Position numbers and translations under genes: made by a program. The notes beneath the pieces were generated by a model. It worked only from the letters and a program-made list of their open reading frames with translations. It searched no databases and was not told the origin of the DNA. From Sipunculus nudus (lineage: Eukaryota > Annelida > Sipuncula > Golfingiida > Sipunculidae), in NCBI GenBank assembly GCA_026874595.1, contig CM049318.1, positions 25,694,956 through 25,758,955 on the forward strand: DNA of 64,000 nt. Direction: 5' to 3'. Every line of letters starts with the position of its first letter. The stretch's first letter is position 1. Shown here in pieces: positions 9,089 to 21,803 of this stretch.

Positions 9089-12010
9089 GTGATTTTCTTT
9101 TTATTTTACTCTTTGAAAATGAGGATATATTTTCGTTTGAATTAGCAATCACTTGTAAACTCTTATTTTTATACAAGAATCTGCAAACTTGTTTAGTCAA
9201 CGGCATATGACAGTGCAAATTTCCAGTATTCTGTATTACCCCAACAATACAGCTACAGTAGAGCGTCGTTTATCCGAAAGCCTTCGGGGGACAAGCTTTT
9301 TGTTCTGATGAGCGATCGTACGGATAAACGATTTCGCATGAAATTGCTCTTGGAATCGCTGTGATTACCGCCGACTTCGGGACATTGCCGGATACTGACT
9401 GACCCAAATTGATTAAGCTAGCCAATAATAAAAATAATGACAATATATTGTAACATTTTCTATCGATTTAATAAATGTATCATACAGTACACATTATTAT
9501 AATATAATTCTTGGTGAAAAGCCCTGCGCTGGAAACAATTGCAATCGTACCTACATCTATTTACTACACTTTGGCCTTTTGAAATCAGTTCGACAAAGTC
9601 AAAGCAATGAGCCTTTTCTTTTGACTTTGCCAAACCGAAACGTAGTTAATAACCTACATCATGTGACGCGTGGCTGCCATGATAACTGGAGTGACCTGCT
9701 ATGACCTAGAAAGTGCTGCCATATCTCAGCAGACAGGTTAACTACGGGAACCCATTATTCATGTACAGCACTTTTTTTGAAATTATAATTGAGCCAAGGA
9801 ATCGGTTGAGTGCACCAGTAAACAAATTTATTTACACAGTTGAAATTCAAAAACAGGAAACAAGGTATATGTCCCTGATCGTAGATCTGACGACGTTGCA
9901 ATCTCTGGAGAGGTCAGCTTTGGTACCCGTGTTGAAATATTGCAAGGATCGTCATCTTGTCAACAACTGACAGGACACGGCGCTTGCGCTTACGTAACTC
10001 CATTGACCAGTAAGAGTTAACAGAATTTTAAAATTCTCGTGGAGAATAATCAGGATGAGCAGTTAACCGTGTTGACATTGACTAGCACTATGAGGCTGAG
10101 ATTATCACACCTACAACCTGCGGTCGCCTACTAAGTTATGGCCTGTTGTAACATTTTGTTTGTACAGATTAATTACCTGGGGAATCTGATGAAAGCGAGA
10201 CGAGTACCACCTACTGCTTACGGTTGGGTGCACTTATCAAGCGGCATTAAGTATCACCGCTGATCTGGCTAGTTTTGTTTTGAATCAGACGATCTTTTAT
10301 ACCATTTTTTATTCTGGATTGTTTGTCTTTGTTCATATTTCGAATAAATGGTAAAAATCCGGCTCTCTGTTTTCCTTTTATTTTGGACGGTAGAACGACG
10401 TTCTTCTGTATTATATCGATTTGTTCGACTTTTTTTAATATGAACGGCAATGATGCCATTTAAATGTACGCTTTATTTTGGTACATCTAGTTCACTGTCT
10501 GGAATGCGCAACATAACAGGAATGATGCGTTATATGCAACACAATTTCTCAAGATCAGCACATTTAAAGATATATGTCTACTGCATAACCTAGAACTGTC
10601 CCCATCCGTATATATATTTACCTTTTGCCTGCACTTGAGGAGAATAAGTGTACATTTTCATGATTGAATTATTTGATCGAGAGTGTAAATTGTAAAAGTG
10701 AAAGCATATTTGCTGAAACCTTTGAAGGTTGCTTAGAGTGGACCAGAGAGTGGGAAGTTTTAAGGTTCAAACAAGGACCTTCATTGCAAGGTTTTGGTAA
10801 TCTTTTAAACGGTTGGCAGTGGAGCATCAACGCTTTTATATTAACTATGTTTAAAGATTCATGGAGGAGATTTAAAAGGATCGGTTACATTGAGTCTGCA
10901 AGACACCTGATTATGGTAAAATTAGGGATATTTTCCTTATGATTTTTTCTTGATCAGTCATGTTTTATTGGTTCAATTACATACGCAGATTATTGACCAA
11001 CTTGAATCTATTTTAAGATTTTTGCAAATATATGATGCAACAAAAACGATGATATTTAAGTGAACGATTATTTTTTTTTATTTACTATTAAGCCCAAAGA
11101 TTAGAAGAAATTCAGAGGAGACTGAGATAAAAAGCTATGGTGTATAAATATTAAACTTAGTTCAAGGTATGATCAAGCTGACTTGACCAGGCTGCTTGCC
11201 AAATGGATATGGTGAACCTATTAACTCTTAAGGCTGCTCTGAGGGCTTTGTTTTGTTGAACTTCTAGTTCATATAGATGTTTTTAGCTGTACCTATGAAA
11301 GCCTATTCCTATGGGGCTAATCCATTTTTATATAGATATGTAGCCGTTTGTAGTTTTGGTCCCCCTTCTCATAGCACACAGCCTTTACAGCATTTATCCT
11401 ACTCCAAATTTGTTGACTGATATACTCTGTGGGAGAGCACCAAGTGACTTTTATGTCAAAAATTACACCTAAGAATCTGGCAGCGTCAGAATCTTATAAA
11501 TACAGAGTAACATGCGCAATTTCCACGTTTAAGCACAGGGATTGTAACATGGATCGGTTTGTGTATTATTAAGCAATGTTAGAACACACTTATATATGTA
11601 ACCGTGTTCTATATAGCAAACCAGGTGAGTGCGCGATACATAACAGGTAACTTGGAGAGTAGCGTGTGGGTAATTCACAAACCAGGCGAGTGCACGGTAA
11701 ACACTTTTTTCTACTTTCAAAATGGCAGATGTTACAATGGGAATGGTTAACTTTTTTTAAATTACTATTGTAATGAGTGTCATTTTGGGAGTGCATCTGC
11801 GGATCACGTGGCACTATAGCCGTTGACAAGGGGAAACTCACGGGAAATAATCGAATATTACATAAATCATCGAATCAATTAATACATCAAAACATTTTGT
11901 GACCCAGTTGTAGACATAAAGTATCTTTTAATTATTCTGTCTGTAATAGAAGATTTAAAGTACGAACTACAACTTATGTTTATTCTGTCATACTTAATTT
12001 TGTTTTCCAG
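9089..12010 (+). other. intron in copy A
   Basis: 2.9 kb of AT-rich DNA between TSP1 exons. Only the pogo-like relic near 9256 is recognisable. Small open frames at 9713-9970 and 10664-10942 look like chance. Confidence 0.6.
9256..9335 (+). mobile_element. pogo-like inverted-repeat relic (copy A)
   Basis: CAGTAGAGCGTCGTTTATCCG resembles a pogo/Tigger-type terminus (CAGT... with a TTATCCGA core), and an 11-bp perfect inverted repeat follows (TCGTTTATCCG at 9266-9276, CGGATAAACGA at 9321-9331). No second outer terminus ending in ACTG was found nearby, so this is one end or a truncated MITE. It is present in both duplicates (18559 in copy B), so it predates the duplication. Confidence 0.5.
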
Positions 12011-12163
12011 AATGCTCTGTGTACATTTGGGAACAATGGAGTCAATGCAGACGTTCCTGCTACGCCTTAGTTAGACAGAGGAATAGACAAGGCGCCTGCA
12101 CAAATTCCTCTGGTGTTTACAGAAAAAATGAAACTGGGCCTTGCAGAGGGAATCAGTACTGTG
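12011..12163 (+). CDS. TSP1 module exon (duplicated block, exon 4, copy A)
   Basis: This 153-nt exon is phase 1 at both ends (acceptor GTTTTCCAG, donor G|GTAAAT). It encodes VYIWEQWSQCRRSC (WxxWSxC), an Arg-rich strand (VRQRNRQGAC) with spaced cysteines, and the ending GPCRGNQYC. The second-cysteine region reads CRRSCYAL and so lacks the Gly of the O-fucosylation motif. It is the last exon of the duplicated block. The copy-B version has a changed donor. Confidence 0.87.
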
Positions 12164-12466
12164 GTAAATATATTGCTTCATATTGTTTGACTATTCATAA
12201 ATATTTCTTCTATATATTGATGGACTGACTTTCCTTAGCTTAGTGTAGCAAGTGTAGCTTGGTAGCATTGACGGTTCACAATTCCCATTTTACTATGATT
12301 CTTTATCTCTGCTAACGACAAAATATTTTTGCTTTAGTGCAACGCGGTACACAAATAGAGTTATCAATTAATACCAAAATACCAGTAAACAAAAACGCCA
12401 CTTATGTATAATACATTTCAAATAATTCTGGACGTTCACGATATATGGTGACTGGATATATGTTCG

Positions 12467-12501
12467 GTCCCCTTCCTTCCTTCATACATGAGGAAGGGGA
12501 C
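12467..12501 (+). other. 11-bp stem-loop (copy A)
   Basis: GTCCCCTTCCT and AGGAAGGGGAC are perfect inverted repeats around a 13-nt loop, conserved in copy B at 21769-21803. It lies in an intron. No adjacent gene explains it. Confidence 0.6.
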
Positions 12502-13401
12502 AGAGCACCCGAAAACTAGTGTATAAGAACTTTCACACAGGTAATCTTTAAAAATGTTTGACCCGTTTTCGTTACCTTTTAGATGTTCCAACTTTATCTT
12601 CTCTGCAAGCGGTAGTTCACACCTCAATGCATTAGGCAAACAAAAGGTAAACTATTGACAGCGTATAAAAAGCATGGTGACTGGTTATAGGTTAATTATG
12701 AAGAACAAAACTATGAAACTTTAGCCTTGGGTCACTGAATACTGACTTTCCGGCATAGCAGTCTTTGCAACTCACCGTGGGTGAATTCTGCATCGTGTAT
12801 TTGATTCATCTGTTTCTGATGTCTCATATCTCTGATCCTTTCTTACTCTCTCGCCTAGGGGTTACAGGTTCTATTTTCCTTACCACACTTCGACTGTTCT
12901 ATCAAAGCGGATCGAATTTATTCTGTATGATAGTGAGACAACTGGCCATGGATGGCGACACAAAAATAATCATATGCATTGTAGGCAAGAACAATAGGGT
13001 GTTTCCTGAGATTTAAAAAAAAAATTATCCAGTTCTCCTTCAATTACTGCTTATTTTCTTTTCAGGGAGCTCCTGAGTCGCATTGTAAAATCGAATTACA
13101 GAAATAATTGAATGAAGATTGAATAAGTGCGAGCTATGTTAACCTACTTTTTGCTGCCACTGTCTTGTCTATAATTGTTTTACTATGGTTAAGTGTCCCT
13201 TTATTTATGCCCAATATAGGTCACTGTGGCAATTGTCTTAGTATTGTGTCAGATCATGCAAAGCTTCAAGCACCATATGTCATCTGGTTTTAAACAATAC
13301 AATTTGTTACCGTTATAACTTTATATATTTGAATATGGAATTCTGATAAACACTATACTCTTAATATGCATCTGTGTTCTGTTTCTTGACTAATTTTGTA
13401 G

Positions 13402-13548
13402 AGCTTACCTGGACGGCGTGGGGACAATGCAGTTCTACGTGTGAAGGGCAAAAATCAAGACAAATGTCCCGTGGAGACGGTAGAATTATAACACAGACCA
13501 AGCCGTGCGGTCAAATCAATTGCAACGTTCCAGTCATCTTTATCCAGG
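13402..13548 (+). CDS. TSP1 module exon (block exon 1, copy B)
   Basis: Same protein as 4149-4295 with intact splice sites and phase 1 ends. The only coding change noticed is GAA to GAG in the first codon (with the upstream G), which is synonymous. Confidence 0.87.
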
Positions 13549-13735
13549 GTAAATTTATTCTCAACCCAGTACCAATTTTTAATTCAATATTGTATCATAT
13601 GAAGTATGTTAATCTTATGTAGCAAGCGTTACAACGGTGAGTAGTAGATGGGTTATAAGCTAGTAAACTGCAGAGCAGAAATTATGGATAAGTGCCAATG
13701 TATAAAAAAATAAAAATAAATATGTTACATTTTAG

Positions 13736-13840
13736 ATAACCAAGGAACTTGGATTCGCTGTTCTGCAACTTGTGGTTTGGGCATGCAAAGATATACCGCC
13801 ACAAGAGAGACAAGGCTATGTATTTTGAAGGCTTGTCCTG
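13736..13840 (+). CDS. short TSP1-like exon (block exon 2, copy B)
   Basis: Same as 4483-4587 with intact splice sites. Position 13792 changes CAT to TAT (His to Tyr after MQR), and a nearby Arg codon changes CGA to AGA silently. Confidence 0.8.
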
Positions 13841-13976
13841 GTAAGCTTACACATTTTACTGAAATGTTAGTCAGATAATCATTCATTAATATCCATTTAG
13901 TAGTCTGACGTCACTATTGAGACGTAACTATGCTGCTTATTATCAAAGTGGGCAATTACATAGAGGGTTCGGAAAT

Positions 13977-14046
13977 CTGCTGTAGCCCAGTAGCTTGAGC
14001 AAACGACCTCCAATCGGAAGGTCATTGGTTCGATTCCTATCGGCAG
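13977..14046 (+). repeat. tRNA-like sequence, probable tRNA-derived SINE head (copy B)
   Basis: Counterpart of 4724-4793 with a perfect B-box core GGTTCGATTCC and the same A-box-like motif and acceptor-like ends. It is the less decayed copy. Irregular anticodon arm. Confidence 0.5.
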
Positions 14047-14362
14047 TGTATTCATGTTTAATTTTTCTATACAATGAACCAGCATGGTTATTGTTACAGC
14101 TCTCTTTATAATATATGCCTCAAACCATTTAAGGCCACCAGTTCACCCTGCTACATGTTTCGACAAGTAGACAGCAGCACTCTGACGTTTCTACTGTGCA
14201 GTCACTTTGCTGGTTTCTTTAAGTGTGCATAGCAAGGTGGTAGGGAATCTGTTTTAACTGAGTGGCTTGAGCAAAATACCGATACACCGACAAGAGCTGA
14301 CCTGAGCATTTCTTTGTTATATAAAATTAACAGGACTCTCATGCCCACAAAAAGCAAAAAAG

Positions 14363-14625
14363 TGACAACTAAAGAATGTACCTGTTGAAATCCCGCAAAC
14401 TGCCCTGTACCCTAAAATGCCTTACAAAGTCAATTATATACCAAGCGACAGTCACTAATGAAGACAACATAGCAAACCAGACATATGTAGACTCAAGACG
14501 GAACACCTTTGAAACTAGATTTAATAACTACAAAACCTTATTTAGAAATGCAGTCAAAATACACAAATCATTAAATACATATGGGAATTTTCTCCATAAT
14601 CTGAGTTTATTTAACTGTTTCGTTT
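14363..14625 (+). pseudogene. Penelope-type GIY-YIG endonuclease relic (copy B)
   Basis: The translation from 14376 reads LKCLTKSIIYQATVT, then QTYVDSRRNTFETRFNNYK. This is the pattern seen at the C-terminus of Penelope-like retroelements (CLTKSIIYQATV...QTYVGLTE.TF.TRF.NHK), whose GIY-YIG nuclease nicks target DNA. The relic has lost the usual Gly-Leu after YV (here Asp-Ser) and the upstream reverse transcriptase cannot be seen. Only about 80 codons remain, ending in a stop. It lies in an intron of the TSP1 gene in the same orientation. Confidence 0.6.
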
Positions 14626-16592
14626 GATCCATTGATTATGAAAATTGATGATTTGTGCTGAAACAACGAGTATCTGGGAAATAGCCCTTTCATCGGGTTT
14701 TGCCTTGTGCATGAATAAAACTAAAACTACTTGTATACAGGTATTTGAAATACAAACAAATATAATGCTGGTGGGTTTCATTTGAAAGATTTGTCCATAA
14801 AATTCTTTCTGTTTGATAAAAAAATAATAAATTTAGATTTGTGCGTACTTCTTCATAAAAAAATATATTTTATTCTTTCTGATTTTGATTTTTTATTATG
14901 TCTGATTTTAGACTAATGCATGTTTGCAGTGATAACCAGGGAGTTTTCAAGTAATGGTCTTTTGCATTGAACCCTTCAACCTTACAATTATCATCCAAAT
15001 CCTGATGAAAATTTCCATTAAGTGTAGTCTAGTCATTTTAGTCATTATTTATTTAGTAGTTTCTGTATATATGTGAGAAATCCGCCAGTTCTAATTAATT
15101 TTATCACAGCATATATAAAGTAACTGCTCAAGTTTCCAACCAGTTCGTGAAGCAATTATATATTTTTTTTATACCATAATCAAAGTAACTTTGTTACCTG
15201 CATGCTTTGATTTTTACATATAATTATAAAATTTTCGTTTACTGTAGACTGCAGTGATCATGTGACTTTTCTTTCTAAATGATTCTTACTTTTGTGGCCA
15301 TTCGCGTGTTTTTTTTATTCATAGTATACAACAAGGTAAGATACTTTCAGCATATTATATGCTTAGATTGAATGTTGATTACATTGAACAAAACAAATGG
15401 GTAAACTCAATTGAATGTTATATGTAGTGGAAGTAATTAAAAGTTTCTGCCATTTTACCAGTTTTTTTCAAAATTTCGGGACAGGAATATAATCAGGAGT
15501 TTCTCTTATGTTACTGATAATAAGAAAATATATGGATATATCTGAATCCGCGAAAACGGTTCTATTGTCAACAAGATAATTTACTAAGGTGGAGGTATAT
15601 GCACTGTACTGATTTCCGTTCTATAGTACAAAATGCTTTGGACACTACAGTAACTTTACTGTGGTTTTTATTTTGCAATGATTTATACAGTCAATAGACT
15701 TGTTCAAAATGACCCCCATCTTATTTATAGCTTCTCTTATTTTTATAGGATTGAATTTTTGGCGAAAGAGTAAATTTCCTAGCATTCACCTTTGTTACTG
15801 CTGTTGATAAAATAAACAGAAATATCACAGATCTGTTATGTAATACATTTAGATTCATAGCCCATAATTAAAAATGGATACAACGTTGTGTAGTGTGCAA
15901 TATTTTAGGAACTGCCGCACATTTTCTTTATTTTTCTTTCACATCTGGTAAAATTTGAGTAATTTTGATTCGATCTGTAAATTGGAAAACAAATCAATTT
16001 TTCATTCTGTCTCTGCGACATGTTTGTTCTAAGGACACGTTTCTACAAACAGAACGCTTAAATATTTTCATTAGAACGCACACTTGTCTTAGGGTAATGC
16101 ACAGAGTACCTCATATAGATCAAGCCTGTGTGCTTAATTATGATTTGACTAATTCATGCACCATGAGTGCTCATCAATCTTTCTTATTTTTTTCATCATT
16201 AAACTTGCCACTAAAATTTTATGTTAATAAAAGAATGGCAAATTTCTTAACTAAAAGTGAATTTAATAGAGTAATTTAGACAACAATTTGAATCAATATT
16301 ATTCCCAACACACTGAATAAGGAATGAAATTTCATATAAATTCCTTAATTTTAATTTCATTAGAATTTAAAACACTAGATTGAAACTCTAAAAATGTTTT
16401 GACCAACGATGCCCATCCTGATAAAAGGAAAACCCGAAACTGCCTTTAAAGTGAGTGAATAAATGAAAATATTATAGTATTAGTCCACTAAGTTGATCAG
16501 AAAACTGGATAATATCTATGAGCTTTTTTACCCGAAGTGGCTGTATAGAAAGAGCACAGATCCATATACACTTATAAAAAATTGATTAACAA

Positions 16593-16594
<2 letters not shown>

Positions 16595-16634
<40 letters not shown>
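16595..16634. repeat. (TA)n microsatellite
   Basis: Copy-B counterpart of 7263-7304. Confidence 0.95.
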
Positions 16635-16637
<3 letters not shown>

Positions 16638-16979
16638 GGTAAAGAGTAAAATTGACGCGTTTAGATACACTAACTCGTTAATGAATATGCTTGTCTATCT
16701 CAACCATGGACCTTCCCGAAAAAGTTACAAACAAAATTCAGTGGTGTTGCGCTAGTTTTCATTCATGATACGCAAAGGTAATTCCTGCAGCTTTGCAGAA
16801 AAAAATAGGTGCAGACTCGGATATTATTCAGCAATCTTCTTACTTTGAGTGTCATGCAAATTTAAGGAATGACTCGTTTCATGCAAATGACCTTTACTTC
16901 AAACTTTGGCTGGGTTTAATTGCAAACATTCATTTTCTACACAAATACCAAAGGTCACAAATTAACCCAAAAATATCAA

Positions 16980-16981
<2 letters not shown>

Positions 16982-17012
<31 letters not shown>
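16982..17012. repeat. (TA)n microsatellite
   Basis: Copy-B counterpart of 7652-7702, about 20 bp shorter. Confidence 0.95.
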
Positions 17013-17013
<1 letters not shown>

Positions 17014-18259
17014 CTTTTTTGCTGAAGAATTAACCATAAATATAAAATATGCTATTTTGTTGGTGTTACAGATTTTATGAACACGTCTTCAAAAGAAAAT
17101 CAAAATAGGAATTAAATGGTGTTTATTCCTTAAGCATATGATCAGTAGCTATAGTATATTTTGTAACTATATGTCGTGCTTCCGCTTTCCTTCCGCGCGT
17201 ATTCAGAACTTCTTTGCTCGTTGTCGGTTACGTTAGTCTCAAGGAGTAAGAAGTCCTAATATGGATATTCGCAAACATGTTAGCCACTATCAAACCCGGA
17301 AATTCGTGTTCCGCGGTAGAGTTGACCGGAAACATTCCATATTGAGTGACTACATGGCAGCGATGATCTTTATATCCACAACTGGTATGAAACTTGAAAC
17401 CTGAATAAAGTTCGAATTTAAGTCCCCGCATAGATTGATATATCTTCTTTCTGTTAAGAAATTTAGTTAAATTGATACATTATTATAATAATCATGAATT
17501 ATTATAATACGACGTTATAGTCATAAGATTTGGGTACAAACGACCTATAACCGACTTTGCCGATGACGTCACTTCCTCGTGGTAATTTAGATGGTAGCTT
17601 GGGGCCAGTTTTTACAATATATCGTGGCATTTAATCCTTGCAAGCTGATAGTCGCACGTTGATTAATCTCAACATTTAAGTGACAGAGGACGTTGCATTA
17701 TAGCGAGGAAAGCGGGTGACACTGTACTGCTAAAATGAAGTATACCAGTTGACAAAACATGCAGCTCTGCACAAACTGTTGAGTTCATATATTCATAAAT
17801 GCATACGACGCCGTCAAATAAAATATATGGCCATATATTATAAGTTCGATATAAGCTACATGTTCAGAACTAAGGATTGTTTAAATTAATTGGTTGCAGC
17901 ATTTTCAAAAATTGTACTCAATCATACATATGTATATGTACATATTAATTTAACACAAATGAGATTCTTAAAATAACAATTGTACTCATTGTATCTAAGA
18001 CTGCTTTTTAATGAAATAATCCTTCTTTATAAATATCTAATTGGTTTGTTATAAAGTATGCCGAATATGCGAAAACCTATCATCCACATGTCATCAAGGG
18101 TTCCGCAGTTCGCATTATTTCACAAAAAAGAAAGTGTCCAGTATAAATCTCATGAACTAAATTACACTTTAAAATTTTCAATTTAACAGAAAGCAATATT
18201 ATTTTCCCCTTTTGTGGATGTAAATGGATTTATTGTTGCATTTTGAAACGCTCTTACAG

Positions 18260-18391
18260 GAAATTGGAATCTTTGGGGATCCTGGAGTCCCTGTTCAACT
18301 CAGATATGTATGCAGTGGCGATCCAGAACTTGTAAAGATGAATTCTGCACAGGGTTTTTTACAAATATCCGGAATTGCACTGAATGTCCAG
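18260..18391 (+). CDS. TSP1 module exon (block exon 3, copy B)
   Basis: Same as 8957-9088 with identical splice sites. The codon at 18304-18306 is ATA (Ile) where copy A has AGA (Arg), next to a conserved cysteine. This could affect the Trp-Arg ladder. Confidence 0.87.
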
Positions 18392-21312
18392 GTGATTTTC
18401 TTTTTATTTTACTCTTTGAAAATGAGGATATATTTTCGTTTGAATTAGCAATCACTTGTAAACTCTTATTTTTATACAAGAATCTGCAAACTTGTTTGGT
18501 CAATGGCATATGACAGTGCAAATTTCCAGTATTCTTTATTACCCCAACAATACAGCTACAGTAGAGCGTCGTTTATCCGAAAGCCTTCGGGGGACAAGCT
18601 TTTTGTTCTGATGAGCGATCGTACGGATAAACGATTTCGCATGAAATTGCTCTTGGAATCGCTGTGATTACCGCCGACTTCGGGACATTGCCGGATACTG
18701 ACTGACCCAAATTGATTAAGCTAGCCAATAATAAAAATAATGACAATATATTGTAACATTTTCTATCGATTTAATAAATGTATCATACAGTACACATTAT
18801 TATAATATAATTCTTGGTGAAAAGCCCTGCGCTGGAAACAATTGCAATCGTACCTACATCTATTTACTACACTTTGGCCTTTTGAAATCAGTTCGGCAAA
18901 GTCAAAGCAATGAGCCTTTTCTTTTGACTTTGCCAAACCGAAACGTAGTTAATAACCTACATCATGTGACGCGTGACTGCCATGATAACTGGAGTGACCT
19001 GCCATGACCTAGAAAGTGCTGCCATATCTCAGCAGACAGGTTAACTACGGGAACCCATTATTCATGTACAGTACTTTTTTTGAAATTATAATTAAGCCAA
19101 GGAATCGGTTGAGTGCACCAGTAAACAAATTTATGTACACAGTTGAAATTGAAAAACAGGAAACAAGGTATATGTCCCTGATCGTAGATCTGACGACGTT
19201 GCAATCTCTGGAGAGGTCAGCTTTGGTACCCGTGTTGAAATCTTGCAAGGATCGTCATCTTGTCAACAACTGACAGGACACGGCGCTTGCGCTTACGTAA
19301 CTCCATTGACCAGTAAGAGTTAACAGAATTTTAAAATTCTCGTGGAGAATAATCAGGATGAGCAGTTAACCGTGTTGACATTGACTAGCACTATGAGGCT
19401 GAGATTATCACACCTACAACCTGCGGTCGCCTACTAAGTTATGGCCTGTTGTAACATTTTGTTTGTACAGATTAATTACCTGGGGAATCTGATGAAAGCG
19501 AGACGAGTACCACCTACTGCTTACGGTTGGGTGCACTTATCAAGCGGCATTAAGTATCACCGCTGATCTGGCTAGTTTTGTTTTGAATCAGACGATCTTT
19601 TATACCATTTTTTATTCTGGATTGTTTGTCTTTGTTCATATTTCGAATAAATGGTAAAAATCCGGCTCTCTGTTTTCCTTTTATTTTGGACGGTAGAACG
19701 ACGTTCTTCTGTATTATATCAATTTGTTCGACTTTTTTAATATGAACGGCAAGGATGCCATTTAAATGTACGCTTTATTTTGGTACATCTAGTTCACTGT
19801 CTGGAATGCGCAACATAACAGGAATGATGCGTTATATGCAACACAATTTCTCAAGATCAGCACATTTAAAGATATATGTCTACTGCATAACCTAGAACTG
19901 TCCCCATCCGTATATATATAAACCTTTTGCCTGCACTTGAGGAGAATAAGTGTACATTTTCATGATTGAATTATTTGATCGAGAGTGTAAATTATAAAAG
20001 TGAAAGCATATTTGCTGAAACCTTTGAAGGTTGCTTAGAGTGGACCAGAGAGTGGAAAGTTTTAAGGTTCAAACAAGGACCTTCATTGCAAGGTTTTGGT
20101 AATCTTTTAAACGGTTGGCAGTGGAGCATCAACGCTTTTATATTAACTATGTTTAAAGATTCATGGAGGAGATTTAAAAGGATCGGTTACATTGAGTCTG
20201 CAAGACACCTGATTATGGTAAAATTAGGGATATTTTCCTTATGATTTTTTCTTGATCAGTCATGTTTTATTGGTTCAATTACATACGCAGATTATTGACC
20301 AACTTGAATCTATTTTAAGATTTTTGCAAATATATGATGCAACAAAAACGATGATATTTTAGTGAACGATTATTTCTTTTTATTTACTATTAAGCCCAAA
20401 GATTAGAAGAAATTCAGAGGAGACTGAGATAAAAAGCTATGGTCTATAAATATTAAACTTAGTTCAAGGTATGATCAAGCTGACTTGACCAGGCTGCTTG
20501 CCAAATGGATATGGTGAACCTACTAACTCTTAAGGCTGCTCTGAGGGCTTTGTTTTGTTGAACTTCTAGTTCATATAGATGTTTTTAGCTGTACCTATGA
20601 AAGCCTATTCCTATGGGGCTGATCCATTTTTATATAGATATGTAGCCGTTTGTAGTTTTGGTCCCCCTTCTCATAGCACACAGCCTTTACAGCATTTATC
20701 CTACTCCAAATTTGTTGACTGATATACTCTGTGGGAGAGCACCAAGTGACTTTTATGTCAAAAATTACACCTAAGAATCTGGCAGCGTCAGAATCTTATA
20801 AATACAGAGTAACATGCACAATTTCCACGTTTAAGCACAGGGATTGTAACATGGATCGGTTTGTGTATTATTAAGCAATGTTAGAACACACTTATATATG
20901 TAACCGTGTTCTATATAGCAAACCAGGTGAGTGAGCGATACATAACAGGTAACTTGGAGAGTAGAGTGTGGGTAATTCACAAACCAGGCGAGTGCACGGT
21001 AAACACTTTTTTCTACTTTCAAAATGGCAGATGTTACAATGGGAATGGTTAACTTTTTTTAAATTACTATTGTAATGAGTGTCATTTTCGGAGTGCATCT
21101 GCGGATCACGTGGCACTATGGCCGTTGACAAGGGGAAACTCACGGGAAATAATCGAATATTACATAAATCATCGAATCAATTAATACATTAGAACATTTT
21201 GTGACCCAGTTGTAGACATAAAGTATCTTTTAATTATTCTGTCTGTAATAGAAGATTTAAAGTACGAACTACAACTTATGTTTATTCTGTCATACTTAAT
21301 TTTGTTTTCCAG
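18392..21312 (+). other. intron in copy B
   Basis: Duplicate of 9089-12010. Nothing beyond the pogo-like relic. Confidence 0.6.
18559..18638 (+). mobile_element. pogo-like inverted-repeat relic (copy B)
   Basis: Counterpart of 9256-9335, with the same CAGTAGAG start and the TCGTTTATCCG / CGGATAAACGA inverted repeat. Confidence 0.5.
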
Positions 21313-21465
21313 AATGCTCTGTGTACATTTGGGAACAATGGAGTCAATGCAGACGTTCCTGCTACGCCTTAGTTAGACAGAGGAATAGACAAGGCGCCTG
21401 CACAAATTCCTCTGGTGTTTACAGAAAAAATGAAACTGGGCCTTGCAGAGGGAATCAGTACTGTG
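21313..21465 (+). CDS. TSP1 module exon (block exon 4, copy B) with altered donor
   Basis: Coding sequence as in 12011-12163. The donor reads G|GTTAAT where copy A has G|GTAAAT, so the favoured A at +3 is T. GTT donors are used but are weaker, so this exon may splice less well. The next acceptor would be 22725. Confidence 0.8.
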
Positions 21466-21768
21466 GTTAATATATTGCTTCATATTGTTTGACTATTCAT
21501 AAATATTTCTTCTATATATTGATGGACTGACTTTTCCTTAGCTTAGTGTAGCAAGTGTAGCTTGGTAGCATTGACGGTTCACAATAGCCATTTTACTGTG
21601 ATTCTTTATCTCTGCTAACGACAAAATATTTTTGCTTTAGTGCAACGCGGTACACAAATAGAGTTATCAATTAATACCAAAATACCAGTAAACAAAAACG
21701 CCACTTATGTATAATACATTTCAAATAATTCTGGACGTTCACGATATATGGTGACTGGATATATGTTC

Positions 21769-21803
21769 GGTCCCCTTCCTTCCTTCATACATGAGGAAGG
21801 GGA
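21769..21803 (+). other. 11-bp stem-loop (copy B)
   Basis: Counterpart of the hairpin at 12467-12501, unchanged. Confidence 0.6.

Larger units (their letters stand above)
3470..12722 (+). repeat. 9.25-kb tandem duplication, copy A
   Basis: The segment from AGCCTTGGGTCACTGAAT to ACTATGAAACTTT is repeated head to tail as copy B at 12723-22025. The offset is 9253 bp at the left, rises to 9332 after a 79-bp length difference near 5193, then falls to about 9303 after (TA)n length differences. Sampled stretches differ at only about 1-2 percent of positions. The triplet AGC sits at all three boundaries (3470, 12723, 22026). Copy A carries four TSP1 exons, a tRNA-like sequence, a Penelope-type relic and a pogo-like relic. 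Confidence 0.97.
13841..18259 (+). other. large intron in copy B
   Basis: Duplicate of the 4588-8956 intron. Beyond the SINE-like sequence, the GIY-YIG relic and two (TA)n arrays (16595-16634, 16982-17012) I see nothing identifiable. Confidence 0.6.
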
